Assembly (NCBI RefSeq): GCF_025699295.1
Contig: NZ_JAILWB010000010.1
Span: 124,001 to 188,000, forward strand
Direction: 5' to 3'
DNA length: 64,000 nucleotides
Origin: Hydrogenophaga sp.
Lineage (GTDB): Bacteria; Pseudomonadota; Gammaproteobacteria; Burkholderiales; Burkholderiaceae_C
Shown: positions 28,944 through 38,129 of the stretch, piece after piece
Layout: every line of letters starts with the position of its first letter
How positions within the stretch are numbered: the first letter of the stretch is position 1
Position numbers and translations under genes: made by a program
The notes under the pieces: generated by a model
The model's database searches: none
The model's input: the letters and a program-made list of their open reading frames with translations, nothing else
What the model was told of the DNA's origin: nothing

Positions 28944-30092
28944 ATGCCCGGACTGCTGCCCCACGTCGACCCCGATGGCCTGCTCGAGTTTTCGGTGGTC
29001 TACACCGACCGCGCGCTCAACCACATGTCCCGGCGCTTCCAGGGCGTGATGACCGACATCTCGGCCATGCTCAAGCGCGTCTACGGTGCGCATTCGGCGG
29101 TGCTGGTGCCCGGCAGTGGCACCTTCGGCATGGAATCGGTGGCGCGGCAGTTCGCCCACGGCCAACATGTGCTGGTGATCCGCAACGGCTGGTTCAGCTA
29201 CCGCTGGACGCAGATCTTCGAGATGGGCAGCATCCCCGCCAGCCACACCGTGATGAAGGCACGGCGCGTGGGCGAAGGCGCGCAGGCCGCCTGGGCCCCC
29301 GCGCCGATCGACGAGGTGGTGGCCACCATCGCGCGCGAGAAACCCGCGCTGGTGTTCGCGCCCCATGTGGAAACCGCGGCCGGCATGATGCTGCCCGACG
29401 ACTACCTCAAGGCCGTGGCCGACGCGGTGCACGCCGTGGGCGGCCTGTTCGTGCTCGACTGCATTGCCTCGGGTGCCATCTGGGTGGACATGCAGGCCAC
29501 CGGCGTGGACATCCTCATCAGCGCGCCACAGAAGGGCTGGAGCAGCTCGCCCTGCTGCGCCATGGTCATGCTCAGTGAGCGCGCCCGCGCCGCCATCGAC
29601 GCCACGCAGAGCACCACCTTTGCGATGGACCTGAAGAAGTGGCTGCAGATCATGGAGACCTACGAAGGCGGCGGCCACGCGTACCACTCGACCCTGCCGA
29701 CCGACGCCCTCACGCGCCTGCGCGAGACCATGAAGGAAACCGAGGCCTATGGCTGCGAGCGCGTGCGAAAGGAACAGATCGACCTTGGCGCGCAGGTGCG
29801 TGCCTTGCTGGAGCGCCACGGTTTCCCCAGCGTGGCCGCGAAGGGTTTCCAGGCCCCTGGCGTGGTGGTGAGCTATACGACCGACCCGGACATCCAGTCG
29901 AGCAGGAAGTTTCTGGCCCAGGGCCTGCAGACCGCCGCCGGCGTGCCCCTGCAGTGCGACGAAGGCCCGGACTTCAAGACCTTCCGCATCGGCCTGTTCG
30001 GTCTGGACAAGTGGCACGATGTGCCCGGCACGCTGCAGCATCTGGCGCGGGCGCTGGCTGAAGTGGCTCCCAAGCAGGCACTGCCTGCCTGA
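28944..30092 (+). CDS. Class V (alanine-glyoxylate type) aminotransferase
   Basis: A pyridoxal-phosphate aminotransferase of 382 residues related to alanine-glyoxylate and serine-pyruvate aminotransferases. The cofactor lysine is in ISAPQKGWSSSP (about residue 197), preceded by the aspartate-containing VLDCIASGAIWVDMQATG, which contacts the cofactor ring. VPGSGTFGMESVARQ near residue 60 binds the phosphate. AGGAG lies before the ATG. It has its own 96-base upstream gap and ends next to the structured repeat at 30114-30211. The actual amino donor cannot be told from sequence. No glyoxylate pathway gene is adjacent. Confidence 0.88.
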   Translation: MPGLLPHVDPDGLLEFSVVYTDRALNHMSRRFQGVMTDISAMLKRVYGAHSAVLVPGSGTFGMESVARQFAHGQHVLVIRNGWFSYRWTQIFEMGSIPASHTVMKARRVGEGAQAAWAPAPIDEVVATIAREKPALVFAPHVETAAGMMLPDDYLKAVADAVHAVGGLFVLDCIASGAIWVDMQATGVDILISAPQKGWSSSPCCAMVMLSERARAAIDATQSTTFAMDLKKWLQIMETYEGGGHAYHSTLPTDALTRLRETMKETEAYGCERVRKEQIDLGAQVRALLERHGFPSVAAKGFQAPGVVVSYTTDPDIQSSRKFLAQGLQTAAGVPLQCDEGPDFKTFRIGLFGLDKWHDVPGTLQHLARALAEVAPKQALPA

Positions 30093-30113
30093 TTGCTCGC
30101 CATGACCTCGCGG

Positions 30114-30211
30114 GATCGGGGCGCAATGGCGCTCTGCTCCGCGAATGTCCCCCGGGGCCTTCGGCCCCTCCTCCTTGATTTCGCTGCGCAGAACGCCATT
30201 GCACCCCGATC
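30114..30211. repeat. Copy A of a three-copy hairpin element with a conserved core
   Basis: An 18-base left arm (30114-30131) and right arm (30194-30211) pair with one mismatch. TCTG/CAGA continues the stem inward. The core reads CTCCGCGAATGTCCCCCGG, then a GGGGCC-TTC-GGCCCC hairpin (30144-30158), then CTCCTTGATTTCGCTGCGC. The core matches copies B (45789) and C (45930), but the arms do not. It lies between two convergent genes, the aminotransferase and the quinone reductase, 21 bases after the former. Confidence 0.85.
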
Positions 30212-30297
30212 GCAGGCGTGCTTGCTTTCATAGGTTGGATTACCTTGGTGCTCGCGGCCTTGGAGCACTGGGTATCCCACCAAGCAGGCACAAGGAC

Positions 30298-31293
30298 TCA
30301 GGGCAGCAAAACAGTGCAACCCGTGGTCGAGCGCGCCTCCAGGCTTTCATGCGCCTTGCGCACGTCGGTGAGTGCAAAGCGCTGGTCGATGCGGATCTTT
30401 ACCTGGCCACCCTCCACCACCGCGAACAGGTCGTCGGCCATGGCCTGGGTGCGCTCGCGGCTGGTGATGTGGGTGAACAGCGTCTGGCGCGTCACATACA
30501 GCGAGCCCTTCGGGCCGAGGATGCCGGGCGCGAACGGTGCCACCGGGCCCGAGGCATTGCCGAAACTGGCCATGAGACCGAAAGGGCGCAGGCAGTCGAG
30601 CGACTTGTCGAAGGTGTCCTTGCCCACCGAGTCGTAGACCACCTTGACGCCCTGGCCGTTGGTGATGTCCTTGACGCGCGCGGCGAAATCTTCGTTGCGG
30701 TAATTGATGGTGAACTCGGCGCCGTGCGCGCGCGCCAGCGCGCACTTCTCGTCCGACCCCGCCGTGCCGATCAAGCGCAGGCCGAGCGCCTTCGCCCACT
30801 GGCAGGCGATCAGGCCCACGCCACCGGCGGCGGCGTGGAACAGCACGAAGTCACCCGCTTCCAGCCCCTCCACCGGCTTGCAGCGCTTGAGCAGGTACTG
30901 CGCGGTCAAACCCTTGAGCATCATGGCCGCGCCGGTCTCGAAGTCGATCGCGTCGGGCAGTTTGCAAACGTTCATGGCGGGCATCACGCGCACGTCGCAA
31001 TAGCTGCCGGGCGGGTTGGCTGCGTAGGCCGCCCGATCCCCGGCCTGGAGGTGCGTCACGCCTTCGCCCACCGCCTCGATCACGCCCGCGCCCTCCATGC
31101 CCAGCGCCAGCGGCATGGGAAACGGATACAGGCCGGTGCGCTGGTAGACGTCGATGAAGTTCAGGCCCACGGCGTGGTGCCGGATGCGGATCTGCCCCGG
31201 CCCGGGGTCGCCCACGCTCACGGTGTCGATCACCAGTTGCTCGGGGCCGCCGTTGGCATGGATGCGCACGGCGCGGCTGGTCTGTTCACTCAT
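30298..31293 (-). CDS. NADPH:quinone reductase (zinc-free medium-chain dehydrogenase)
   Basis: A QOR-type member of the medium-chain dehydrogenase/reductase family, 331 residues. The N-terminal GroES-like domain has GLNFIDVYQRTGLYP and MEGAGVIEAVGEGV. The Rossmann domain has AAAGGVGLIACQWAKALG (about 150-167). Catalytic zinc cysteines are absent, as is normal for quinone reductases. The ATG at 31293 has AGGAG upstream; a longer frame would intrude into the divergent transporter promoter. It probably reduces quinones by NADPH in the cytoplasm. It faces the EamA transporter at 31413. Confidence 0.9.
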   Translation of the reverse strand: MSEQTSRAVRIHANGGPEQLVIDTVSVGDPGPGQIRIRHHAVGLNFIDVYQRTGLYPFPMPLALGMEGAGVIEAVGEGVTHLQAGDRAAYAANPPGSYCDVRVMPAMNVCKLPDAIDFETGAAMMLKGLTAQYLLKRCKPVEGLEAGDFVLFHAAAGGVGLIACQWAKALGLRLIGTAGSDEKCALARAHGAEFTINYRNEDFAARVKDITNGQGVKVVYDSVGKDTFDKSLDCLRPFGLMASFGNASGPVAPFAPGILGPKGSLYVTRQTLFTHITSRERTQAMADDLFAVVEGGQVKIRIDQRFALTDVRKAHESLEARSTTGCTVLLP

Positions 31294-31412
31294 CTCGGGT
31301 CTCCTCGGGGTGAAAAGCGGCCATGCTGCCACGAAACGTCCACCACACCCACGCGAGACCGCATCACCCCCATGCCCCGGCCGGACATGGTCGCAGCGCT
31401 ACAGTGCGGGCC

Positions 31413-32354
31413 ATGCCCCAGCACGCCAGCAACCGCCTCACGCCCACCACCCTGCTACTGCTGGTCCTTCCGCCGCTGCTGTGGGCGGGCAACGCCGTCG
31501 TGGGCCGTGCCATGCAGGGCGTGGTGCCGCCGATCACGCTGAACTTCCTGCGCTGGGGGCTGGCCTTTGTGTTGCTGCTGCCGCTGGCGGGATGGGTGCT
31601 GCGCCCGGGCAGCCCGCTGTGGCCACACTGGCGGCGCTTCGCGCTGCTCGGCCTGCTGGGTGTGGGTTGTTACAACGCGCTGCAATACCTCGCGCTCAAA
31701 ACCTCCACCCCGGTGAACGTGACGCTGGTAGCCGCGAGCATGCCGGTGTGGATGCTGTTGCTCGGGCGGGTGCTGCACGGCGTACCGATCTCGCGACGCG
31801 CCGCGCTCGGCGCGGCCCTCTCGCTCACCGGCGTGGCGGTGGTGCTCACACGCGGCCAGATCGACGACTTGCTCTCGGTGCGGCTGGTGGCGGGCGACGG
31901 CTGGATCCTGCTGGCCTCCTTGCTGTGGGCCTGGTACAGCTGGCTGCTGGCGCGTCCCCGACCAGGCAGCGAACCCGCCGCCATCAAGGCCGACTGGGCC
32001 GCCTTCCTGCTCGCGCAGATGGTCATGGGTCTGGGCTGGTCGGGTCTGTTCGCCGCGGGCGAATGGCTGACGCTGCCGGCAGCGCTGCCCGGGGAAGGCC
32101 ATATCCAGTGGGGCTGGCCGCTGGCCGCCGCGCTGGTCTACGTGGCCGTGGGGCCTTCGCTGGTGGCCTACCGCTGCTGGGGTGCGGCGGTGGGTCGTGT
32201 GGGGCCGCCCATTGCCGCCATCTTCAACAACCTCACCCCGTTGTTCGCTGCCGTGCTGTCGGCCACGCTGCTGCGCGAGCCGCCACGCCTGTACCACGCG
32301 GTCAGCTTCGTGCTGATCGTCGGCGGCATCCTGGTGTCGTCGCGCCGTTCCTAG
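31413..32354 (+). CDS. EamA/DMT family transporter
   Basis: A drug/metabolite exporter-type membrane protein of 313 residues with ten hydrophobic segments and two EamA repeats (about 20-150 and 170-305); the second ends in SFVLIVGGILV. I chose the ATG at 31413 (MPQHASNRL), since the 30 codons before it look non-coding and histidine-rich. TACAGT ends seven bases before that ATG, so the message may be leaderless. The stop codon overlaps the stop of the facing SDR gene in the shared sequence CTAG. Substrate unknown; relatives export amino acids and metabolites. Confidence 0.85.
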   Translation: MPQHASNRLTPTTLLLLVLPPLLWAGNAVVGRAMQGVVPPITLNFLRWGLAFVLLLPLAGWVLRPGSPLWPHWRRFALLGLLGVGCYNALQYLALKTSTPVNVTLVAASMPVWMLLLGRVLHGVPISRRAALGAALSLTGVAVVLTRGQIDDLLSVRLVAGDGWILLASLLWAWYSWLLARPRPGSEPAAIKADWAAFLLAQMVMGLGWSGLFAAGEWLTLPAALPGEGHIQWGWPLAAALVYVAVGPSLVAYRCWGAAVGRVGPPIAAIFNNLTPLFAAVLSATLLREPPRLYHAVSFVLIVGGILVSSRRS

Positions 32355-33148
32355 AAGGTACCTGGGTAGGCACCACCGTCGGCCAGCACGTTCTGGCCGG
32401 TGATGTAGCCAGCCTGCACGCTGCAGAGGAAAGCGCAGACAGCGCCGAACTCCTGCGGATTGCCAAAGCGCCGGGCGGGGATGCCCTTGCGGCGGTTCTC
32501 CGCGATGGCCTCCGCCGACTGCCCGCTCTTCTGCGCCAGTCCAGCCAGGGTGGTCTTGAGACGGTCGGTCTCGAAGGCGCCGGGCAGGAGGTTGTTGATC
32601 GTCACGCCCTGCGCCGCGACCGGGCTGCGCGCCACGCCGGCGACAAAGCCGGTGAGGCCACTGCGCGCGCCATTGGACAGACCCAGCACCTCCATCGGCG
32701 CCTTCACCGCGCCCGAGGTGATGTTGACGATGCGGCCGAAGCCCCGCTGCGCCATGCCGTCCACCGTGGCCTTGATGAGCTCGATCGGGGTGAGCATGTT
32801 GGCATCCAGCGCCTTGATCCAGACCTCGCGGTCCCAGGCGCGGAAGTCGCCCGGCGGCGGGCCTCCAGCGTTGTTGACCACGATGTCGAACGCCGTGCCC
32901 GGACCGTTCGCCACCGACAGCGCCGCCGCCCGGCCCTCCGGCGTGGTGATGTCGGCCGCCACGCCCAGCACAGCCACGCCGGGCGACGCCGCGCGCAGAT
33001 CGGCCACGGCGGCCTCCAGGTCGCGCGCGCCGCGCGCCACCAGCACCACGTTCACACCTTCGGCCACCAGTGCCTGCGCGCAGCCCAGCCCGAGGCCCTT
33101 GCTCGCGCCGCACACCAGCGCCCATTTGCCCTTGATACCCAGATCCAT
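32351..33148 (-). CDS. Atypical SDR-family oxidoreductase lacking the catalytic Tyr-Lys
   Basis: A short-chain dehydrogenase/reductase fold protein of 265 residues with the cofactor motif GASKGLGLG (about 14-22) and VVNNAGGPPPGDF. The active-site serine is present (NITSG), but where the YxxxK pair should be the sequence reads LSNGARSG, so tyrosine is replaced by serine and lysine by arginine. This is a known diverged FabG-like subgroup; the usual mechanism cannot apply. The ATG at 33148 gives the family N-terminus DLGIKGKWALVCG. The EamA transporter gene at 33165 ends 16 bases upstream on the same strand, suggesting an operon. Function unknown despite common annotation as 3-oxoacyl-ACP reductase. 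Confidence 0.87.
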   Translation of the reverse strand: MDLGIKGKWALVCGASKGLGLGCAQALVAEGVNVVLVARGARDLEAAVADLRAASPGVAVLGVAADITTPEGRAAALSVANGPGTAFDIVVNNAGGPPPGDFRAWDREVWIKALDANMLTPIELIKATVDGMAQRGFGRIVNITSGAVKAPMEVLGLSNGARSGLTGFVAGVARSPVAAQGVTINNLLPGAFETDRLKTTLAGLAQKSGQSAEAIAENRRKGIPARRFGNPQEFGAVCAFLCSVQAGYITGQNVLADGGAYPGTF

Positions 33149-33164
33149 GTGTTTCTCCAGAAAA

Positions 33165-34103
33165 CTATTTGCGCGTTGACGCGCCACCAAAGCGCGTGAC
33201 CAGGAACACGCCGCCCAGCACGAGCACGGTGCCCGCGACGATCCAGCGGTTGAACGGCTCGTCGAGGATGAGCACGCCCATGACGATGGTGGACATCGGG
33301 CCAATCATGCCCGTCTGCGCAGCCAGGCCGGCGCCGATACGCTCGATCGCCATCATCACCATCACCACCGGCGCGAAAGTGCACAGCGTGGCATTGAGCA
33401 GCGAGAGCCAGATCACCTCGGGCGCCACCACCGCCGCGCCCATGGGCCGCAGCAGCACGAACTGCAAAAGGCACAGCAGGCAGGCCACGCTGGTGGCCAG
33501 GCCCACCAGGCGCATCGAACCCAGGCGTTTGACCAGCTCGCCGCTGTAGACGAGGTAGACCGCGTAGCTGACCGCGCTGCCGAACACCAGCGCCGTACCC
33601 AGCGCCGCATCCGGCCCCTGCTGGCCGACCTCGTGCCCGAACACCAGCAGCACGCCGGCGTAGCTCACCGCCATCGCCAGCGCCTGCAGTCCCGTGATGC
33701 GGCGCCGGTAGATCACCCAGCCCAGCACCAGCACCAGTGTGGGGTTGAGATAGAGGACCAGCCGCTCCAGGCTGGCACTGACGAACTGCAGGCCCCAGAA
33801 GTCGAGAAAGCTCGCGAGGTAGTAGCCCGTGAAGCCCAGGCCCAGCACGCCCAGCCAGTCGCGCCGCGTCAGGGGCGAGGGCTTCTCACCGCCGGGCCGG
33901 TGGCTGGCCCACCACGCCAGCGCCAGGAACAGCGGCAGCGCGAACAGCATGCGGTACATGATGAGTGTGACCGCGTCCACGCCATACCGGTAGGCGAGCT
34001 TGACGATGATGGCCTTGCCGCTGAAAGCGATGGAGCCCGCGCTGGCAAGCAGCAGGCCGGTGACGAGGTGGGGCGTGGGGTGGGATGCGGACTCGGCGGA
34101 CAT
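33165..34103 (-). CDS. EamA/DMT family transporter
   Basis: A second drug/metabolite-type exporter, 312 residues, ten hydrophobic segments and two EamA repeats. GLQFVSASLERLVLYLNPTL in the first repeat and IERIGAGLAAQTGMIGPMST in the second are typical. It differs from the transporter at 31413 enough that a recent duplication is unlikely. It precedes the atypical SDR gene by 16 bases on the same strand and is probably co-transcribed with it. Substrate unknown. Confidence 0.87.
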   Translation of the reverse strand: MSAESASHPTPHLVTGLLLASAGSIAFSGKAIIVKLAYRYGVDAVTLIMYRMLFALPLFLALAWWASHRPGGEKPSPLTRRDWLGVLGLGFTGYYLASFLDFWGLQFVSASLERLVLYLNPTLVLVLGWVIYRRRITGLQALAMAVSYAGVLLVFGHEVGQQGPDAALGTALVFGSAVSYAVYLVYSGELVKRLGSMRLVGLATSVACLLCLLQFVLLRPMGAAVVAPEVIWLSLLNATLCTFAPVVMVMMAIERIGAGLAAQTGMIGPMSTIVMGVLILDEPFNRWIVAGTVLVLGGVFLVTRFGGASTRK

Positions 34104-34176
34104 CGCGACGATTATCCGGGCGGTGCGAAGGGCCCGGGGCGGCGCGGGGCTTCACATTTCGCGACGGCAGGCTGCG

Positions 34177-35745
34177 TCAACGAGACGCACGCCTTCTGGG
34201 CTGCAGCACCACCACCAGCAACAGCCCGATGGCCACCATCAGCAGCAGGGCCGACACCGGGCGCTCGAGAAACACGAACCAGTCGCCCCGCGAGAGCTGC
34301 AGGGCGCGGCGCAGATGCTCCTCGATACCGGGCGCGAGCACGTAGCCGAGCAGCAGGGCCACGCCCTCGCAGCCCAGGCGCTGCAGCACGAAACCCAGCA
34401 GCCCCAGGCCCATCACCAGCCACACCCCCCAGCCGTGCGGCCCCAGTGCGAGCGCGCCCAGGCCAGCGGCCACCAGCAAGGCCGCCAGCAGCGCACGGCG
34501 CGGCACGCGCAGCACATGCAGCAACGCGGGCGCCCACCAGCGGGCCAGCGGCAGGTTGAGCGCCAGCAGGAACAGATTGCCCACCCACATGGACACCAGC
34601 AAACCCCAGAACACGGTCGGCTGCAGTTCCATCACCGACGGCCCCGGCTCGATCGCGTGCAGCCCCAGAGCGCCCAGCAACAGGGCCATCACGGTGTTGG
34701 GCGGCACACCCAGCGCCAGCATGGGGAGGTAGGCGGTCTGGGCACCAGCGTTGTTGGCGGCTTCGGGCGCGACCACGCCGCGCAGGTTGCCCTGCCCGAG
34801 CGCGGGCACCCGCTGCCGCGAGACCACCACTTCCAGGCGGTACGCCGCCAGCGAGGCGAGCAGCGCGCCACCACCCGGCACCACACCCAGCGCCGCGCCC
34901 AGGCCGGTGCCACGCAGCAGCGCGGGCAAGGCGTCGCGCAGCTCGCCGCGCGTGGGCCGCGTGTCCATGCCGTTGGCAGCAGCCCTCGGGTGGGCGGATG
35001 CGCCTTCCGGCAGCGGCCTGGTCCGCGCGTGGGTAGACAGCCCGGCCAGCTCCGCCGCCACCGGCGCCACCACGAAAAAGCCCAGCGCCAGCGCGATGAA
35101 GCCCACGCCATCGGTCAAGCCCTGGCGGTGGCCCATCCAGGGCTCCAGTCCCACCGGCACAAAGCGCACAGACCCGGTCTGCGCATCCCAGCCCACCAGG
35201 CCCAGCAGCAGGCCGAGCACCGTCATCGCCAGCGCCTTGAGAAAGGAACCCGAGGCCAGCACCGTAGCCCCCACCAGGCCCACGACCAGCACGAGAAAGC
35301 GCTCAGACGCGCCGAACTGCATGCCTGCCGAAACCATCCATGGCGCGAGCAGGATCACGGCCCCGATCGCCAGGCAACCGGCCAGAAAGGAACTCAGCGT
35401 GGCCGTGACCAGTGCCGCGCCGGCACGCCCCTGCAACGCCAGTGGGTGCCCGTCATGACTGGTCATCACCGACGAGGCCTCGCCGGGCTGATCGAGCACG
35501 ATGGCGGGCAGCGAACCGCCGTACTGCGCGCCGTAGTACACCCCGGCGAGCACCAGCAGCGCGGGCAATGCGGGCAGGCCCAGCGTGGCCGGCAACAGCA
35601 GTGCGATCGCGGCGACCGGCCCGAGTCCGGGCAGCACGCCGAAGACGCTGCCCACCGCCACGCCGAGCGCGATCAGGCCCAGGGCCTGCCAGCCCCAGAC
35701 AGCTGTCATGCCCGTGATCAGTGCGTCCCACCAGGTGATGTCCAT
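34177..35745 (-). CDS. tctA: Tripartite tricarboxylate transporter, large permease TctA
   Basis: The large membrane subunit of a TTT-family secondary transporter that imports carboxylates captured by a periplasmic TctC receptor. The 522 residues have about twelve membrane segments and the signatures GVLPGLGPVAAIALLLP (about 35-51) and YGAQYGGSLPAI (about 70-81). It ends with a cluster of basic residues. It starts 21 bases after tctB. No tctC gene is adjacent; the nearest receptor of that type is at 51717, 16 kb away. Substrate therefore unknown. Confidence 0.93.
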   Translation of the reverse strand: MDITWWDALITGMTAVWGWQALGLIALGVAVGSVFGVLPGLGPVAAIALLLPATLGLPALPALLVLAGVYYGAQYGGSLPAIVLDQPGEASSVMTSHDGHPLALQGRAGAALVTATLSSFLAGCLAIGAVILLAPWMVSAGMQFGASERFLVLVVGLVGATVLASGSFLKALAMTVLGLLLGLVGWDAQTGSVRFVPVGLEPWMGHRQGLTDGVGFIALALGFFVVAPVAAELAGLSTHARTRPLPEGASAHPRAAANGMDTRPTRGELRDALPALLRGTGLGAALGVVPGGGALLASLAAYRLEVVVSRQRVPALGQGNLRGVVAPEAANNAGAQTAYLPMLALGVPPNTVMALLLGALGLHAIEPGPSVMELQPTVFWGLLVSMWVGNLFLLALNLPLARWWAPALLHVLRVPRRALLAALLVAAGLGALALGPHGWGVWLVMGLGLLGFVLQRLGCEGVALLLGYVLAPGIEEHLRRALQLSRGDWFVFLERPVSALLLMVAIGLLLVVVLQPRRRASR

Positions 35746-35766
35746 GCCTGCCCGCCCCCGGTGCGC

Positions 35767-36282
35767 TCAGCGTCCTGCGGGCCAGGCAGGCCACAGGGGA
35801 ACGGTCAACCCCAGCAGGCCGACCCACACCACACACACAGCGGCCGCCAGCCCGAGCGACCACAGCCACAAGCGCCCGTGATCGGAGGACGTGCCGGCAT
35901 CCACGGACAACACCGCCAGCACCAGCCCCACCACGCCAACCACCAGGCCCGGCACGGGCCAGCCCGCCAGGCCGTCGCCCACCCACGGCCACTGCGCGGG
36001 CCCGCTGCAAAAGGCCAGCCACAGCAGGCCGGCGAGCACGCGCGCCATCGGACCAGAACCCCAGTGCGCGACGCGCCCCTGACCCAGTGCCTCGAAGGTC
36101 AGTGCCTTGAACAGGATGAGCGCGCCCAGCAGCCCCAGCAACAGGCCGAGCAGCAGCGGCACATAACCCGGCCCCATGTCGCGCGCGGAGCCCAGGGCAT
36201 GGCCCGAGGCCGCCCAGACGAACCCGGTACCCAGTCCGAGGAACACCAGTCCGGCGAGGAAGTCCTGCAGGTTCTTGATCAT
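35767..36282 (-). CDS. tctB: Tripartite tricarboxylate transporter, small permease TctB
   Basis: The small membrane subunit of the TTT transporter, 171 residues, with four hydrophobic segments: about 8-28, 42-60, 80-130 and 140-160. The N-terminal pattern DFLAGLVFLGLGTGFVWAA and then RDMGPGYVPLLLGLLL match TctB. The ATG at 36282 was preferred because it places the first membrane segment near the N-terminus; the longer frame adds 50 arginine- and cysteine-rich residues with no family resemblance. It lies upstream of tctA in the usual order, without tctC in front. Confidence 0.9.
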   Translation of the reverse strand: MIKNLQDFLAGLVFLGLGTGFVWAASGHALGSARDMGPGYVPLLLGLLLGLLGALILFKALTFEALGQGRVAHWGSGPMARVLAGLLWLAFCSGPAQWPWVGDGLAGWPVPGLVVGVVGLVLAVLSVDAGTSSDHGRLWLWSLGLAAAVCVVWVGLLGLTVPLWPAWPAGR

Positions 36283-36307
36283 GGGCCGGTGCGACCTCGT
36301 CGTCGGC

Positions 36308-38122
36308 TCACTGCACGGGCGGGGTGCAGGCCAGCACCTCGTCCATGGTGGTCTGGCCCTCGGCCACGCGCGCCGCGCCACCCAGGCGCAGCGGGCGCAT
36401 GCCGTCCTGCACGGCCTGCCTGCGCAGCGCATCGAGCACCGGTTCGCGGCTGACCTTGTCCTTGAAAGCCTCGGTCACCGTGAGCAGTTCGTACAGGCCC
36501 ATGCGACCGCGAAACCCGGTCATGCGGCAATCGACACAACCCACCGGCTGGTAGGGCCGGTAGCTGCCGCTGACCTGCCAGGGCCTGACCAGCTCGGTCA
36601 GCGTCGCGCGCGAGGCGGCGGCCTCGTCCTTGTCCTGCGGTTTGCGGCAGGCCGGGCACAGCGTGCGCACCAGGCGCTGCGCCAGCACGCCCAGCACCGT
36701 GGCGTTGATCAGATAGGGCGGGATGCCCAGTTCCATCAAACGCATGATGGCCGAGGGCGCGTCGTTGGTGTGCAGCGTGGTGAAAACCAGATGCCCGGTG
36801 AGCGCGGCCTGCACCGCCATCTCGGCGGTGGCGAGATCGCGCACCTCGCCGACCATGATGATGTCCGGGTCCTGCCGCATCAGCGAGCGCAGGCCCTGCG
36901 CGAAATCGAGGTCCAGGTGCGGCTGCACCTGCGTCTGGTTGAAGGCCGGCTCGATCATCTCGATCGGGTCCTCCACCGTGCTCACGTTCACCTCCTCGGT
37001 GGCCAGGCGCTTGAGCGTGGCGTACAGCGTGGTGGTCTTGCCCGAACCGGTGGGGCCGGTCACCAGCACGATGCCATGTGGCTGCTTTGTGAGGCCTTCC
37101 CAGCGCTGCGCGTCGTGCGCGGCGAAGCCCAGCGCGCTGAGGTCCTTCACCGTCGACTCGGGGTCGAAGATGCGCATGACCAGTTTTTCGCCGAAGGCCG
37201 TCGGCAGCGTGGACAGGCGCATCTCCACCTCGTCGCCGCGCGCGCCTCCGACGCCCGGTCGCAGCGTCTTGATGCGCCCGTCCTGCGGCCGGCGGCGTTC
37301 GACCACGTCCATGCGGCCCAGCAGCTTGATGCGCGCGGTCATCGCGTTCATCACGCCGATGGGCATCTGGTAGACCGGGTGCAGCACGCCGTCGATGCGG
37401 AAGCGGATCACGCCCTGTTCGCGCCGCGGCTCCAGGTGGATGTCGCTGGCGCGCTGGTCGAACGCGTACTGCCAGAGCCAGTCCACCACCTGCACCACGC
37501 CCTGGTCGTTGGCATCGAGCTGCTTGTTGGCCTTGCCCAGCTCCACCAGTTGCTCGAAGCTGCCGAAGCCGCCCTGCCCGCCGCTCTTGCTGGCCGCGCG
37601 CACCGACTTGGCCAGCGCGAAGAATTCGCCGGTGAAGCTGCTGATGGCCTGCGGGCTGGCCAGCACCAGGCGCACGGTGCGACGCGTCTGGCGCTCCACC
37701 TCGGGCACCCAGTCGCGGATGAAGGGTTCGGCCGTGGCCACCACCACCTCGGCCGGGCTCACCAGCACCGGCAGCACCTTGTGGCGCTCGGCGTAGGCCG
37801 CGCTCATCACGTCGGCCACCTTGCCCACGTCGACCTTGAGCGGGTCGATGCGCATGTACTCCAGGCCACTGCGCTGGGCCAGCCACTGCGTGAGCGCTTC
37901 GACGTCGAGCAGGTGCTGGTCGGCCGCGCGCGACATGCCCACCACCGAGAGGCGCTGCAGCGGGTGCTGCGCGCTGTGCGCGGACGCGCAGCGCGCGGTG
38001 GTGCGCTCGGCCTCCTCGGGCGAGATCACGCCGTCCTCGCGCAACCAGCCCACCAGCGTGCGCCAGTCCAGCGGGCCCTCGACGTGCATGGCGGCGGGTT
38101 TCTGCGGGGTGGAGGTCTTCAT
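36308..38122 (-). CDS. GspE/PilB-type secretion ATPase
   Basis: A hexameric assembly ATPase of type II secretion or type IV pilus systems, 604 residues. An N-terminal MshEN-like region (about 70-160) is followed by the ATPase with QRASDIHLEPR, Walker A GPTGSGKTTTL, the Asp box, Walker B IIMVGEVRD and the His box LHTNDAPSA. A zinc-binding tetracysteine element is present (CPACRK and CVDCRM). No other secretion or pilus gene is in the window, so its machinery must be encoded elsewhere. The ATG at 38122 is followed downstream by tctB on the same strand; the products have no obvious link. Confidence 0.9.
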   Translation of the reverse strand: MKTSTPQKPAAMHVEGPLDWRTLVGWLREDGVISPEEAERTTARCASAHSAQHPLQRLSVVGMSRAADQHLLDVEALTQWLAQRSGLEYMRIDPLKVDVGKVADVMSAAYAERHKVLPVLVSPAEVVVATAEPFIRDWVPEVERQTRRTVRLVLASPQAISSFTGEFFALAKSVRAASKSGGQGGFGSFEQLVELGKANKQLDANDQGVVQVVDWLWQYAFDQRASDIHLEPRREQGVIRFRIDGVLHPVYQMPIGVMNAMTARIKLLGRMDVVERRRPQDGRIKTLRPGVGGARGDEVEMRLSTLPTAFGEKLVMRIFDPESTVKDLSALGFAAHDAQRWEGLTKQPHGIVLVTGPTGSGKTTTLYATLKRLATEEVNVSTVEDPIEMIEPAFNQTQVQPHLDLDFAQGLRSLMRQDPDIIMVGEVRDLATAEMAVQAALTGHLVFTTLHTNDAPSAIMRLMELGIPPYLINATVLGVLAQRLVRTLCPACRKPQDKDEAAASRATLTELVRPWQVSGSYRPYQPVGCVDCRMTGFRGRMGLYELLTVTEAFKDKVSREPVLDALRRQAVQDGMRPLRLGGAARVAEGQTTMDEVLACTPPVQ

Positions 38123-38129
38123 GCGGCGA

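Noticed and set aside
27510..30041. An 843-codon minus-strand frame spanning the Na/Pi transporter and aminotransferase genes
   Set aside because: It crosses two real genes and their gap and shows no recognisable motif.
34000..36453. An 817-codon plus-strand frame rich in Gln, His and Arg opposite tctBA
   Set aside because: It is the antisense of membrane-protein codons; the low-complexity composition is explained by reading Leu/Ala/Gly codons backwards.
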